Notes: generated by a model not told the origin, from the sequence alone. 64,000 bases of DNA from Pigmentibacter sp. JX0631 (GCF_029873255.1 NZ_CP123622.1:3323001-3387000); one strand, 5' to 3'. Positions 38,647 to 48,946 are shown, counted from the first letter of the stretch. Made by a program: numbers and translations.

Positions 38647-40173
38647 GTAATTTTCTAAATCTGGAATATTTGTTTTTGTGTACTGTGTAAAATCTTCTCT
38701 GCTTTTAAAGATAGTTCGCATTTTAAATTGTCCCTTATCAATATTTTTTTGGAAAAAATTAGCTGATAAATATTTAGGTACAATTTTTACTTCAGACTTA
38801 TTAATAAATTTATGATCAATACGATATTCTTTATATCTAACGGAATGATTCATTAATATTTCATCTATAATATTTGCTAATTTATTTTCTTCAATATTTT
38901 TTAAGTCATCAGAAAATAAAACCCATCTATAAAAAGCTGAATTTTCTTCAACCGTAGGATAGACAAAAAAATGATCTAAATCACTTTTAACCTCATTCTT
39001 AAATTGTGTTATAGTTTCAATTATACTTATATATGAAACACGTTCTGCTGAAATATTAAGATATACCCCCTCTCTTCCTATGATTTGAATTCCTAAATAA
39101 GGTTCTATTTGTGTAATTTTTACAATATCTTTCATATTATATTGAATAAGACCGTTATAGTTAGAGATATTAATGATATATTCTCCCCCTAATTGTACTT
39201 CATCAACTGCTAATGGAGCTTTATTTGGGTGAGCTGGATCGCTAAAAGATATTAACGCATGTTTAAATAGTGGATAATAATCTTTAACATTGCTATTTAT
39301 TGATGGTATTTGAACTGCTATAGGACATTCTGTAGCACAATAAACACCAAGAAAAAGAAGTTCTTTTCCAACAATTTGATTTAAAGCCTGCATATGATTT
39401 TCAACTGCAGTACCACCATAAATAATACAAGATAAATTAGGCCAAATGTCTTTTATGTTTTTATTTCCTGATTTTTTTATTAATTCATTTAATAAAAACA
39501 AAACTTGCGATGGAAGTCCAGAAATAATTTGAATATCCTTATCAATTGTTTCAGTAATTATATGTTGCAATTTTTCTTCATAATTATCTAGATTTATCGT
39601 TTTTTTACTAGGATAACGGTTACTTTTTTGAATGTTATGTGGTTCTTGCGCTAATAATCCACTAAGATAACCTACTGGAACTCCATTAATAAAACTTACT
39701 TCTGATTTAGCACTTAATGTTAAAGTTGCACTATTTAAATTTATACTCGGTAGGTTTTCTGAAAAAATAGACATAAACTCTAATTGAAAGTCTTTATATT
39801 CTTCTAACATTTTTTCACTATATGGGAAAATTTTGTGACTAGAACTAGTTGTTCCTGAAGTCATTAAGTAATATTCTGGCTTACCTTTGAACAGACAATT
39901 TTCTTCACCAGATATAATTTTATTTACATATTCTTCATAAAAACTATAGTCATTTGTGGGTATTTTTTTTACAAAATCATGATAGTAAACTATTTTATCT
40001 AAGTTTAAGTCTCTATAAATTTTTGAATCTTTTAAATAATGTTTTATACCTTCTAGTAATTTATTTTGAGCTTTTATAGGATTCTTTAATGATTCTAATA
40101 TTTCTTTGTAATTTTCAGAAAAGTTTATAATTTTATTTGTTTTTGAAATTGTATCTAAATTTAAATTTTCCAT
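38641..40173 (-). CDS. GH3-family acyl-adenylate / amide synthetase
   Basis: 510 aa. It has the GH3 (auxin-responsive promoter) motifs: YLMTSGTTSSSHKIFPYS (about 105-122) for ATP binding, IIYGGTAVENH in the middle, and FLGVYCATECPIAVQIP, equivalent to the acyl-binding YxxTE region. GH3 enzymes adenylate a carboxylic acid and transfer it to an amino acid. Bacterial members occur sporadically and sit in lipid or natural-product contexts. Substrate is unknown. It has no signal peptide and no close operon partner; the next gene upstream starts more than 100 bp away. Confidence 0.85.
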   Translation of the reverse strand: MENLNLDTISKTNKIINFSENYKEILESLKNPIKAQNKLLEGIKHYLKDSKIYRDLNLDKIVYYHDFVKKIPTNDYSFYEEYVNKIISGEENCLFKGKPEYYLMTSGTTSSSHKIFPYSEKMLEEYKDFQLEFMSIFSENLPSINLNSATLTLSAKSEVSFINGVPVGYLSGLLAQEPHNIQKSNRYPSKKTINLDNYEEKLQHIITETIDKDIQIISGLPSQVLFLLNELIKKSGNKNIKDIWPNLSCIIYGGTAVENHMQALNQIVGKELLFLGVYCATECPIAVQIPSINSNVKDYYPLFKHALISFSDPAHPNKAPLAVDEVQLGGEYIINISNYNGLIQYNMKDIVKITQIEPYLGIQIIGREGVYLNISAERVSYISIIETITQFKNEVKSDLDHFFVYPTVEENSAFYRWVLFSDDLKNIEENKLANIIDEILMNHSVRYKEYRIDHKFINKSEVKIVPKYLSANFFQKNIDKGQFKMRTIFKSREDFTQYTKTNIPDLENYL

Positions 40174-40297
40174 AAATAATTTCCTTTTAATAAAAAAATT
40201 AAAATCTATTATATAGCCTTTAATTGGGACAAATTTGTTCAGCTAAAATTCAAATATTTAATATCATATATTTTTTTATTAGGCTATGAGGAGTTAC

Positions 40298-41437
40298 TTA
40301 ATGAGAATGAATTATTTTGCACTCAGATTTATTGAATTTTTTACAAACCTCTAAAGCTTTTGTAATTGCTTCTTCTTTTGAATATTGACTGGTGCTTTTT
40401 CCATAACTTCCTTTATCACCAACTGCAAAAGCTTTGTGAGGCGCGTCATCTAAATATTGCATAAAAACTTCTTTTCCTTTTGTACTTGAAAGATTTGGAT
40501 ATAAGTTTAAATTTTCTTGTTGTTTAGTAAGCATAATATTTTTTAATTTGTAGTTATTTTCTTGGAAAAATTTTTCTACTATTGGTTCCCAAATTTTCAT
40601 ACCTTGATTAAATAAAAAATGCCCATCTTCACCAAAAGGTGAAGTTATTATAAGTTTTGCATTTCCTCCATTTTTATTAAAAACCATTAATAATTCATTA
40701 GCTAAGTCAGGTGAAAAATATTGATCATTTTCAGCGTAAATCCAAAGCATAGGTATTGAAGAAGATTTTCCTAATTCTTTAAAAGCTGAAATTAAAGTAT
40801 AATCTCCTCCACATATTTTTCTTGGCGCAAAGGAACCGCTTCCGCCTGCAAAACTTATTGCTAATTTAATTTGCACCATATTTGTTTCAAGAGGAAACGC
40901 TGTTAAGCCTACTACAGCTAAACCTCCCGTAGAAACACCAACCGCTATTGTATTGTTAGTATCAAATTGAGGAAGAGTAGATAAATATCCTAAAGCAGCT
41001 TGTAAATCATTTACAGCTTGTTTCGTTGTTACTAGGTAAGCAGGGCTCTGACACGAGAATTTGCTGTATTTTGCAATATTACCTCCTGAATGCCCAAAAC
41101 CAGAGCGCATAACAACGGCAACTGAAAATCCTTTTTTTGCAAAAAACATTGCCTGCTTAAAAAATCCCATTGCGGTTCTTTTTGGTATTTCACTGTGATC
41201 GCGGGGTGTCCCGTGAGTTATTAGCACAACTGGGTGTTTGCCAGGTAAGTTTGGATAAATGAGAAGAGTTTCTAGGCCTTTTTCATTAGTATCTGGTGCA
41301 GGAATTTGTATTTGTTCCCAAATTATTTCTTCTGAATAAGCTTTCCCAAAAGTTATTATGCTTATTAACATAACTAAAAAAAATAGAGAGTAATGCAGTA
41401 AGTTCTTAAATTTTATACTCACCTGGTAGTGGAACAT
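40298..41437 (-). CDS. Exported alpha/beta hydrolase with DUF4189-like C-terminal domain
   Basis: 379 aa with a Sec signal (LLHYSLFFLVMLISIITFGKAYS). Residues about 45-300 are a dienelactone-hydrolase-type fold: the oxyanion region LITHGTPRDHSEIP, nucleophile GVSTGGLAV, Asp in YAENDQYFSPD and His in FGEDGHFLF. The last 60 residues (QYLDDAPHKAFAVGDKG, then EEAITKALEVCKKF) resemble the DUF4189-like repeat, with a terminal Cys pair. The start overlaps pirin by 32 bp, and a ggag site lies upstream of the ATG, so the two genes are translationally linked. Confidence 0.8.
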   Translation of the reverse strand: MFHYQVSIKFKNLLHYSLFFLVMLISIITFGKAYSEEIIWEQIQIPAPDTNEKGLETLLIYPNLPGKHPVVLITHGTPRDHSEIPKRTAMGFFKQAMFFAKKGFSVAVVMRSGFGHSGGNIAKYSKFSCQSPAYLVTTKQAVNDLQAALGYLSTLPQFDTNNTIAVGVSTGGLAVVGLTAFPLETNMVQIKLAISFAGGSGSFAPRKICGGDYTLISAFKELGKSSSIPMLWIYAENDQYFSPDLANELLMVFNKNGGNAKLIITSPFGEDGHFLFNQGMKIWEPIVEKFFQENNYKLKNIMLTKQQENLNLYPNLSSTKGKEVFMQYLDDAPHKAFAVGDKGSYGKSTSQYSKEEAITKALEVCKKFNKSECKIIHSH

Positions 41438-42284
41438 ACTCTGTTTCTCCTGGTACTGTTCCCATTTGTTGAACTTTCCATTTTTCGGCAGCCTGATAAA
41501 TTAATTCTTTTCTTGTTGCTACAAAATTCCACCATATATGTCTTTTTTCGGGATATGGTGTTCCTCCAAAGCAAGCAAGAATGGTTCCTTTGTTCACTTC
41601 AATTTGAATATCGTGTGGATCATTTAAAATAATAAGATCATTTGCCTGTAAATTTTGCATGTTTATTTTTGCTTGTCCATTTGTTACTAATATACCTAAT
41701 TCTTTATATTGGAAGGAAAGTTTTTCAGTGCTATCATTTTTGCTTTCTATTATACAATATAAAGTATCAGTAAATGTTTTAACGGGAGACTGATATTGAT
41801 TATATTTTCCAATTAATAAATTCATTTCCAAACTTTGATTTAAAAGAAATTTTGGCAGCTTGTCTTTTGTGTAATTAATAAATTCTGGTTCACATTCTTC
41901 TTGCTCTTTTGGCAAAGCTATCCAAATTTGGAGCATATGAATTTTTTTTGTTGAATCGCTTTGCTTATGTCTACTTTTTTCAGCATGCACAATTCCTTTT
42001 CCAGCAATCATTAAATTAATATCTCCAATATTAATTTGCTGTTTACTTCCTAAGCTATCTGTGTGAAAACCTTCACCAGATAAAAAATAAGTTACGGTCA
42101 TTAATCCAATATGCGGATGTGGTAGAACATTAATTTCATTCTCTAATTTATATTCAATGGGACCCATGTGATCTATAAATACAAAGGGGCCTAATTGTCT
42201 TTTTTTTGCATTTGGTAAACATCTTGTAACGGTAATGTTTCCAATACTTTTCGGTACTGATGGAATAATTATGTCATTTGTCAT
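41406..42284 (-). CDS. Pirin family protein
   Basis: 292 aa, standard for bacterial pirins. The metal ligands are visible in HPHIGLMTVTYFLSGE (two His) and KGIVHAEKSR (His and Glu), and the N-terminal GPFVFIDHMGP is diagnostic. Pirins bind iron in a cupin fold; some have quercetinase activity, others act as redox-linked regulators. It is upstream of, and overlaps, the exported hydrolase gene on the same strand. The role here is not defined. Confidence 0.93.
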   Translation of the reverse strand: MTNDIIIPSVPKSIGNITVTRCLPNAKKRQLGPFVFIDHMGPIEYKLENEINVLPHPHIGLMTVTYFLSGEGFHTDSLGSKQQINIGDINLMIAGKGIVHAEKSRHKQSDSTKKIHMLQIWIALPKEQEECEPEFINYTKDKLPKFLLNQSLEMNLLIGKYNQYQSPVKTFTDTLYCIIESKNDSTEKLSFQYKELGILVTNGQAKINMQNLQANDLIILNDPHDIQIEVNKGTILACFGGTPYPEKRHIWWNFVATRKELIYQAAEKWKVQQMGTVPGETEYVPLPGEYKI

Positions 42285-42515
42285 ATCTTTTGCCCTTGTT
42301 AAGTTCTTTGCACGATTTTTATACTAACAAATTTTTCTCGCAATAAAATTAAAAACTGAATATTTGCAATTATATATATTTTGAATTCACTTTTTTTCTG
42401 AAGTCAAGATTTTAACTTTTTGAAATTTTGTTTAAATTGAAAATTATTTCTGCTAAGAAAATTTTGGGCAAATTTTTAATTTGTGCTTGATGTTTATTAG
42501 AAGAATGGTGATGAG

Positions 42516-42800
42516 ATGGTTCTGAGTAAAAAAAGTGATTCTAAACAGAAAGATAAAAAAGATAATTCCAAAATACAGCAGAAAGATAAAACAAGTCTTA
42601 TCAATTTTAAATTTCCTCTTATTGAACTTATTCTTGACTATTTAAAAATAAATCAAATGGAAATAAAAGATTTTTGTAAAAAATTTAAAATTACTCAAAA
42701 GGAATTTTTAAGTTTAATAGATCCTGTATCTGATGTTCCTTTCTTACTTGTAGCAGATATAGTTGAAAAAATGGGATATGACTTACGTATAGAGCTTTAG
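42516..42800 (+). CDS. Small protein with basic N-terminus and predicted helical C-terminus
   Basis: 94 aa, not recognised. The first 25 residues are dominated by Lys, Asp, Ser and Gln and are probably disordered. Residues 30-94 are helical and include the run KDFCKKFKITQKEFLSLIDPVSD, which has the spacing of a helix-turn-helix. It could be a small DNA-binding protein, but this is a guess. It is transcribed rightward ahead of a long non-coding stretch and the 1253-aa gene. Confidence 0.5.
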   Translation: MVLSKKSDSKQKDKKDNSKIQQKDKTSLINFKFPLIELILDYLKINQMEIKDFCKKFKITQKEFLSLIDPVSDVPFLLVADIVEKMGYDLRIEL

Positions 42801-43219
42801 TCTAGAAATTGTTTCTTTTTTGAAAATTAGATATTTTTTTAATATGTATTGTTATCTTTTTATTTCAGTATAATCGTGGAAAAATAAAAGGCATAATTTA
42901 AATTATAGTAAATTAAACAAAATATTTATACATAAGTAAATAAAACAAAGGTTATCGCTTTAGATAAATTATTTATATCTAAAAAAATAAAGTAAATCAA
43001 GGAAATTTTGATTGAACATTAAAAAAAAATATATTAAAAATAATTATTGGTTTGCTATTTCTTTTCTTTCTGAAGGGTTTTTTTAGCTTTTTTAGAAAGA
43101 GTTTATTCATTGCTCTTGCTATAGATTTTTTTATTATTATAAAAAATACAAAATAATATAAAATTTAATTCTATAATTTTGTGTTTTTTTAAAATTTAGA
43201 TCTGTGAAAGGATTTGTAA
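42801..43219. other. 419-bp AT-rich intergenic region
   Basis: No convincing gene. Runs of A and T dominate. CTTTCT and AGAAAG near 43066-43104 could pair across a T-rich loop, but this is weak. The region ends with an aaagga ribosome site before the 1253-aa gene and probably holds its promoter and a long 5' leader. Confidence 0.45.
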
Positions 43220-46200
43220 ATGACTCAGCCTGAAAATGAAACACTCGATACCGGTGCTTCTGGAAGAGAAGCTACAGAAAACTCTAACTCACTGGATTTA
43301 CTGACAACTCTTTTTGATAACTCCGATCAACCAATCCCTCTGTTAAATGAAGAAAATGACCTTTCTGTAGCTCGAAGTTTAGTAACTGAGTACTTTGCCC
43401 TCGGAAAACAAGAAGGTGAAAATTTAAAAAAACTAATGGAATCTAGAGTTGGTTATAAATCTATGATAGCTGCAAGCTCTACATCCGGCGCTGCTGGAGG
43501 AGTTATTGCAAATTTTGTAAGTCCTTCTCAACTAGCCGCAACAGCAGGTGGAGCTATTGGAACAGCAGTTGCTGGACCAGTAGGCGGTGTTGCAGGTTAC
43601 GCTATGGGGAATACCTTAGGTTCTTTACCGGGAGTCCAAACGACAGCGCATGCTTTAATGGGAGCAATGTCAGGGTTTTTGCTTGGGTCAGCAGTCTATA
43701 TGCTGCAAGCAACCAGAACAAAATGGGTCAGTCTGAAAAAATTCCGAACTTTTATGGATTATGACCTGTTCAAATGGGAAAATCAGTGTTTTAGAACTCA
43801 ATCTGTGCAAATTCAAGCTGGGGTAGAAATCCTAGCGCAATATTTAAAGGCAAAATATTCTGGAAAATTTGGGAATACAAAACTTCTCCTTATTAGCTGG
43901 AAAAATAGTGAGAATGGATTTTATTTAGCTAATGCCTATGTAAAAGTTCTTTTCATGTTACTTCTCTCTATTGATAAAATGCCTAGTTCTGTAATATTAT
44001 CTATTTTAAATTATGTTGAAAAAGAATTAGAAAGTGAACAAATATCTGCAAAATTACCGAGTGACTTTAAAAAAGTTTATCAAAACTTTAAAGATAAAAT
44101 TACTAAGTATGTAGAGAGTAGAGTTTATAGTGAAACTATTGTTGAAAATTTGGGAAGTATACTACTTTCTGGATCTTCTGCAATTACACCAATAATGCCA
44201 TGGATATATTCAAGTTTACTTGGTACTGATCAAGAATTAAAATTTTATGACTCTGATGATTTTATTAAAAGAATTGAAAATGATTCTGTTAAATCGGTTT
44301 CATATCGTTTATGGTCTGATTTAAGTATTTTAAAAGTAAATGAAATTAAAGATTCAAAAGATTTAAGACTTGAAAGCCTTGAAAAGAAAATAGGTAAAAT
44401 AACAACTTTAATTAACGAATTAAATAAAGTAAAATTAAATAGCAATGGTCTTGAAGAGATACCAAATGAAGATAGTGTTTTAAAAGTTGAAAAAAAAGTT
44501 AATAAACTATTTGAGTATGCACATGATTTTTTAAAGCATAACTTTAATAATAAAGATAAACAACTCGAAAAAATAATTACACTTACGCATCAATTAGTAA
44601 AATTGGAAGATCCTAAACAAAATTCTGTTAGCTTTGCACAAAACGTTTGGGATAAAATGTTTGAATGGTGGAATTCTCAACATAAAATTAATGAAAAAGC
44701 TTCAGAATCAAGTAGTAAGTTATACAATGGACTTATTAAAATAAATTCAGAGCAAAAAATATTAACTAAAGATGAATTTAAAAATGTTGTAAATCTATGT
44801 TTTTCAATTAAAAAAGAATTTGATAAAAATACTAAATTAAAAGAAAAATATTCGCAAGAATTTTCAAAAAGTGAGCAAAACAAAAAACGTGAATTTGTTT
44901 TTGCCAGAAAAATAGATAGTTTTTGTGAACTTGTTTTATATGTTGAGAGAGTTAGTACTTTCATGTTAAAAGATGATAAACTAGATAAATTTTCTGTTTA
45001 CTCATTTTTTGGACTATGGAGTGTTTATAATATAGTTCTTAATAAATATTCAGTAGATATCCCAGAAGAAGTATTAAGATCTTTTCAAGATAAAAATCTT
45101 GCAAATAATTTTAATTCAGATGAAAAACTTAAAAGATACTTTTTGATACCTTATGAATCTTTTTCAAAATTTTTACTTCCAGGTTTTAAAAGAGATTACT
45201 TTAATAAAAATTCAACAGATTTCTTTAGATTATACTTATTTTATCTTTCCAATTTAATAAATTTAGTATCTGAAATTCAGTACCACACAGAAGCTCTTAA
45301 GTTTAGCAAACTCCTTATGGCTATGTATGGTGAAGAAGATACTTCAGTATTTTTTGCTATGGTACCTTTAAGTATATTAAAAGATAGAACAGAATTATTA
45401 TTATCTATGATGAATGAGTTTTCAAATCACGTTGAAAGTTTAAATAAAAGCTATTTAGAAGAAAAAAACAATAGCTGGTCTAATATGGTAGGGCTATACG
45501 ATTTCTTGTTTGGAAAAAATACTGGTTTTTATCAAAATTTCACGAAACGGTATACTGAATATAAGGATAGGGTTGTTATATTTAAAAGAAATATTGATTA
45601 TTCATTATCATTGCTGGAACAAAAAAGTAGAGCTAAAAATGAAAGTAAGCCTATAAATGAAAGTCTAGCAAGAAATACAGATAAATTTTTTAAATATTCT
45701 CTTGATTTATTTTTAAAATATTTAAAAAGCGTAAATTCTAATACAAAAGACAAGAATTATTCAGAAAAGCTTGAATTACAAATAATGGACTTACAAGAAC
45801 GGCATGAAAGTTTTATCTCAGATAAGGCTTTAATGCTTGGAGTTATTCCTACTTTTAAAGTTATTGGCTCTAATTCTACTGATCCAAGTAATGATCAAAT
45901 TCATCCTTTTATAATGAGTTTTTTTAAACCCGATAAGTTTAAAATACCTTTTAAAACTTATGAAATAAGCAAAAAAGAAAATTCTGAAACTAGTCTTTCG
46001 CAAATTTTGAAAAACTTTTTGATTAGTGATGAAGCAAAAGAAATTTTAAATGAATGTATAGAAAAAGTTAGGGATAGTTCGTATTTTAAATCTTTTGGGT
46101 ATAATTTTTATAAAAGAAATTCATTGTTTGATATTACAAGAAATGACTATATGTTTGAAAAAGCTGAAATTAGAATTAGTTCATTAGCATTATATTTTTC

Positions 46201-46981
46201 TAAATTTGAAAAAACTACAAACATTCAACTTTTAACCGATCCTCAAAGTAATACCGCACAAAATGAAAATTTAAAGTTACTTAAAGAAAGTGGACTAGCA
46301 GAGATAGATCTAGAAATAGATAACGCAGAAAATGAGTCAAAAAATCAAGCTTATTTGACTTATCTGGTCCTTTTTTCATTCGCTATGTATCCGGCAAATC
46401 ATGAAACTATTTTAGAAAGCTTTTACTCAAGTAACAATTCTGAAAAAGAAAAATTAGCATATATTCAATCTGTTTGGGGATTATTTGGATTGTTTTTGGC
46501 ATATATGTTTGATGGTACTAGGGAAAAATATCAAAAAATAAGTTCATATTATCAACAAGAAAAAGCGAATAGAAAAATAGAAGAAGTTCAGATAGCTTCT
46601 ATAAAAGATAAAAGTTTATCGCAAGAAAAAAAGAAGTTTCTCCAAGAAAAAATTGATTATAAAAATCAAGTTGAATTTGAAAGAAAAGCTTTAGAACAAT
46701 CACAAACCTCGACGTATGCAAAAATTTCATTAGGAATTCAAACGGAAATAAAACGGTTAGAAAATACTGAAAAAGGAAAATTACTAAAAACTGAGTTTGA
46801 AAAAATTGATCGTGAAAATTCAATCAACTTAATAAATAAATTGAGTAAGGTTTTAAATCAGCAAAGAAATTTCTTTTCCTTTGGTGCACCGCAATCCTAT
46901 ACAAATATTGTTGCTTTAGCCCAAAAAAATGGTATTTCTCAAATGGATTTAGCGAAGGAAGCTGCAAAAGAAAAAGTTTAA
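43220..46981 (+). CDS. Very large protein of unknown function with glycine-zipper-like segment
   Basis: 1253 aa, the largest protein in the window, not recognised. The N-terminus is acidic with no signal peptide. Residues about 85-165 are rich in Gly and Ala with GxxxG spacings (SGAAGGVIANF, GGAIGTAVAGPVGGVAGYAMG, GAMSGFLLGSAVYML). That composition is typical of membrane-inserting glycine-zipper segments. The rest is Lys/Asn/Glu/Ser-rich and mostly helical, with some short hydrophobic stretches and coiled-coil-like regions (about 1130-1200). I infer a membrane-associated, possibly secreted or pore-forming scaffold. No enzyme motif was found. Codons in the first 170 residues are less AT-rich than the rest. 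Confidence 0.6.
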   Translation: MTQPENETLDTGASGREATENSNSLDLLTTLFDNSDQPIPLLNEENDLSVARSLVTEYFALGKQEGENLKKLMESRVGYKSMIAASSTSGAAGGVIANFVSPSQLAATAGGAIGTAVAGPVGGVAGYAMGNTLGSLPGVQTTAHALMGAMSGFLLGSAVYMLQATRTKWVSLKKFRTFMDYDLFKWENQCFRTQSVQIQAGVEILAQYLKAKYSGKFGNTKLLLISWKNSENGFYLANAYVKVLFMLLLSIDKMPSSVILSILNYVEKELESEQISAKLPSDFKKVYQNFKDKITKYVESRVYSETIVENLGSILLSGSSAITPIMPWIYSSLLGTDQELKFYDSDDFIKRIENDSVKSVSYRLWSDLSILKVNEIKDSKDLRLESLEKKIGKITTLINELNKVKLNSNGLEEIPNEDSVLKVEKKVNKLFEYAHDFLKHNFNNKDKQLEKIITLTHQLVKLEDPKQNSVSFAQNVWDKMFEWWNSQHKINEKASESSSKLYNGLIKINSEQKILTKDEFKNVVNLCFSIKKEFDKNTKLKEKYSQEFSKSEQNKKREFVFARKIDSFCELVLYVERVSTFMLKDDKLDKFSVYSFFGLWSVYNIVLNKYSVDIPEEVLRSFQDKNLANNFNSDEKLKRYFLIPYESFSKFLLPGFKRDYFNKNSTDFFRLYLFYLSNLINLVSEIQYHTEALKFSKLLMAMYGEEDTSVFFAMVPLSILKDRTELLLSMMNEFSNHVESLNKSYLEEKNNSWSNMVGLYDFLFGKNTGFYQNFTKRYTEYKDRVVIFKRNIDYSLSLLEQKSRAKNESKPINESLARNTDKFFKYSLDLFLKYLKSVNSNTKDKNYSEKLELQIMDLQERHESFISDKALMLGVIPTFKVIGSNSTDPSNDQIHPFIMSFFKPDKFKIPFKTYEISKKENSETSLSQILKNFLISDEAKEILNECIEKVRDSSYFKSFGYNFYKRNSLFDITRNDYMFEKAEIRISSLALYFSKFEKTTNIQLLTDPQSNTAQNENLKLLKESGLAEIDLEIDNAENESKNQAYLTYLVLFSFAMYPANHETILESFYSSNNSEKEKLAYIQSVWGLFGLFLAYMFDGTREKYQKISSYYQQEKANRKIEEVQIASIKDKSLSQEKKKFLQEKIDYKNQVEFERKALEQSQTSTYAKISLGIQTEIKRLENTEKGKLLKTEFEKIDRENSINLINKLSKVLNQQRNFFSFGAPQSYTNIVALAQKNGISQMDLAKEAAKEKV

Positions 46982-46998
46982 TATACATGTGTATAGTT

Positions 46999-47023
46999 TT
47001 TGATTATCGCAATGATAATCAAA
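46999..47023. promoter_or_regulatory. Inverted repeat, possible Fur-like operator or terminator
   Basis: TTTGATTATC and GATAATCAAA form a perfect 10-bp inverted repeat around GCAAT. The GATTATC/GATAATC halves resemble a ferric-uptake-regulator box. It lies between the end of the 1253-aa gene and pvcA. There is no T-run to support a terminator, so an operator for the isonitrile operon is plausible but unproven. Confidence 0.4.
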
Positions 47024-47115
47024 GACTATTTTAGAATTTTAATGAACTCTGCGATTCTATCTCTCAATAGAATTTACTTAAATTTTATTTAAGTTAAAAT
47101 ATTGAGGGATTTTTT

Positions 47116-48108
47116 ATGGAAAATAAATTAGCGAATGAAATTTTAAATATTTTATTTCAATATCGAAGAATAATTCATCAGCAGCGAAATTGTCAACAAA
47201 ACTGCACTAAATGCCTTTTCCCGCATTTTTCAAAAGTTTTGGCATTTATTAAAAAGAATGATCCAATCACATTTGTATTGCCAGCTTTTCCAGGTAAATC
47301 GCCTAATTTACATAAGGTTATTAGTCATTTACCAGATATGGGAGAGCAACTTGCATTAAATTTTTTAAATCAAATCTGTGAGCAAATTGCACAAATATAT
47401 CCCCCAGGTGGGAAGATAAAAATTTGTTCTGATGGCCGTGTCTTTAGTGACCTTATTGGAATAAGTGAAAATGCTATTACTGAATACCAAAAAGCCATTA
47501 TGCAGATAATTTCTGAAAGTAATTTAACGCATTTATCAACTTTTCATTTAGATGATATTTGTAGTGAAAATAATTTTGACAAATTGAGAGAAGATTTAAT
47601 GTATCAATTTGGAGATACGTTAGAAAATTTGCGAGATAAAGTATTACGCGGTTCAAAATTATCAAGTCAACAAGAACACATTGATGCACATAGACTTTAT
47701 TGCGGTATGACAAGATTTTTAGCCGAGGATGCTGCTTTTCCTGGACAGACCAAAAGTCGTAACCTTATTCAAAAAGAGAGTAGAGCAAAAGCCTATCATG
47801 TTATTTTACGTAGCAATGCTTGGAGTGAATTAATAGCTCAACGATTTCCAGAATCAGTAAGATTGTCTATCCATCCACAAAGTTGTGGTGCAAAAAAATT
47901 GGGAATTCGTCTAATCGGAGAAGAAAGTTGGGGAACTCCTTGGCATGGCGTGGTTGTGAAAATGAATGAGAAATTTTTCTTATTAAAACGGGTTGAGGCC
48001 GAAAATTTAGGCGCAAAATTAGTTTATTCACCATTAGGGATTCCTAGTTATTATGAGTTGAGGGCGCAAGAACAAAACTATCAATCACTTTCATATTCAG
48101 AGGCGTAA
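47116..48108 (+). CDS. pvcA: Isonitrile synthase, PvcA/IsnA family
   Basis: 330 aa, the usual length. The opening NCQQNCTKCLF, then VLPAFPGKSPNLHKV, ICSDGRVFSDLIGI and the Dit1/PvcA core EHIDAHRLYCGMTRFLAEDA are distinctive, with SIHPQSCGAKKLGIRL and GTPWHGVVVK at the C-terminus. PvcA-type enzymes convert the amino group of L-Tyr or L-Trp to an isonitrile using ribulose-5-phosphate. The gene is followed after 1 bp by a TauD-type dioxygenase and then a flavin monooxygenase, so it heads a three-gene operon. The substrate amino acid cannot be told from sequence by eye. Confidence 0.92.
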   Translation: MENKLANEILNILFQYRRIIHQQRNCQQNCTKCLFPHFSKVLAFIKKNDPITFVLPAFPGKSPNLHKVISHLPDMGEQLALNFLNQICEQIAQIYPPGGKIKICSDGRVFSDLIGISENAITEYQKAIMQIISESNLTHLSTFHLDDICSENNFDKLREDLMYQFGDTLENLRDKVLRGSKLSSQQEHIDAHRLYCGMTRFLAEDAAFPGQTKSRNLIQKESRAKAYHVILRSNAWSELIAQRFPESVRLSIHPQSCGAKKLGIRLIGEESWGTPWHGVVVKMNEKFFLLKRVEAENLGAKLVYSPLGIPSYYELRAQEQNYQSLSYSEA

Positions 48109-48109
48109 A

Positions 48110-48946
48110 ATGAATTTTAAAAGTAAACAGCTAGAACCTTTTGGAGTGCTACTCGAGCCAACATATTTTAATCAATCTATTCATTCTCTTGATGTTGAAA
48201 ACCTAAGGGAAATTTTTCACGCAAAACAATTTATTGTATTGCGTGGATTTAAGACCTTCATGAATGCCGATGATTTTGCGCTTTATTGTGAAAATTGGGG
48301 GAAAATTAGCCTTTGGCCTTATGGGAAGGTGCTTGAACTTATTGAACAAGAAAATCCAACGGATCATATCTTTCATCACAATTATGTTCCTTTACATTGG
48401 GATGGAATGTATCGTGAACAAATTCCCGAATATCAAATTTTTCATTGCGTTTCAGCTCCTCTTCAGCATCAAGGTGGACGAACAACGTTTTCAAATACTT
48501 TTTTAACTTTCCAAAATGCTACGCAGGATTTTATAAGTTTGTGTAATAAAGTAACTGGAATATATTTAAGAAAAACAGAATTTTATCACAGCAAGGTGAT
48601 TTCACCAATTATAACAAAGCATCCCTATAAAAATTATAATGTAATTCGTTATAATGAAATACCTGCAAATGATTTTGGGCATTTTATTAACTATCCAGAA
48701 TTGAAATTTGAAGGTTTAAAGAAAGAAATTGCTGACAATTTTCATCATTCTTTAAAAAAAGCTTTGTATTCTAAAAATAATTTTTATGCGCATGCTTGGG
48801 AAAAAAATGATATTGTAATTGCAGATAATCTTACACTTTTGCATGGTCGTGAAGCTTTTTTAGCAAAATCTCCAAGACATTTACAACGTGTGCATGTTTT
48901 GAGTGATCCTCCTGTCCAAAACGAAAATTTAGAGTCTTACAAATGA
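48110..48946 (+). CDS. pvcB: Fe(II)/2-oxoglutarate dioxygenase, PvcB/TauD family
   Basis: 278 aa. The iron triad is visible as His96-x-Asp98 (PLHWDGMYREQ) and distal His245 (LTLLHGREAF), with Arg260 likely binding 2-oxoglutarate. Length and the IVLRGF start fit the PvcB/IsnB branch. In known clusters this partner of PvcA decarboxylates, desaturates or hydroxylates the isonitrile-bearing amino acid. It begins 1 bp after the pvcA stop and overlaps the next gene by 4 bp, so the three proteins are made together. Confidence 0.9.
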   Translation: MNFKSKQLEPFGVLLEPTYFNQSIHSLDVENLREIFHAKQFIVLRGFKTFMNADDFALYCENWGKISLWPYGKVLELIEQENPTDHIFHHNYVPLHWDGMYREQIPEYQIFHCVSAPLQHQGGRTTFSNTFLTFQNATQDFISLCNKVTGIYLRKTEFYHSKVISPIITKHPYKNYNVIRYNEIPANDFGHFINYPELKFEGLKKEIADNFHHSLKKALYSKNNFYAHAWEKNDIVIADNLTLLHGREAFLAKSPRHLQRVHVLSDPPVQNENLESYK

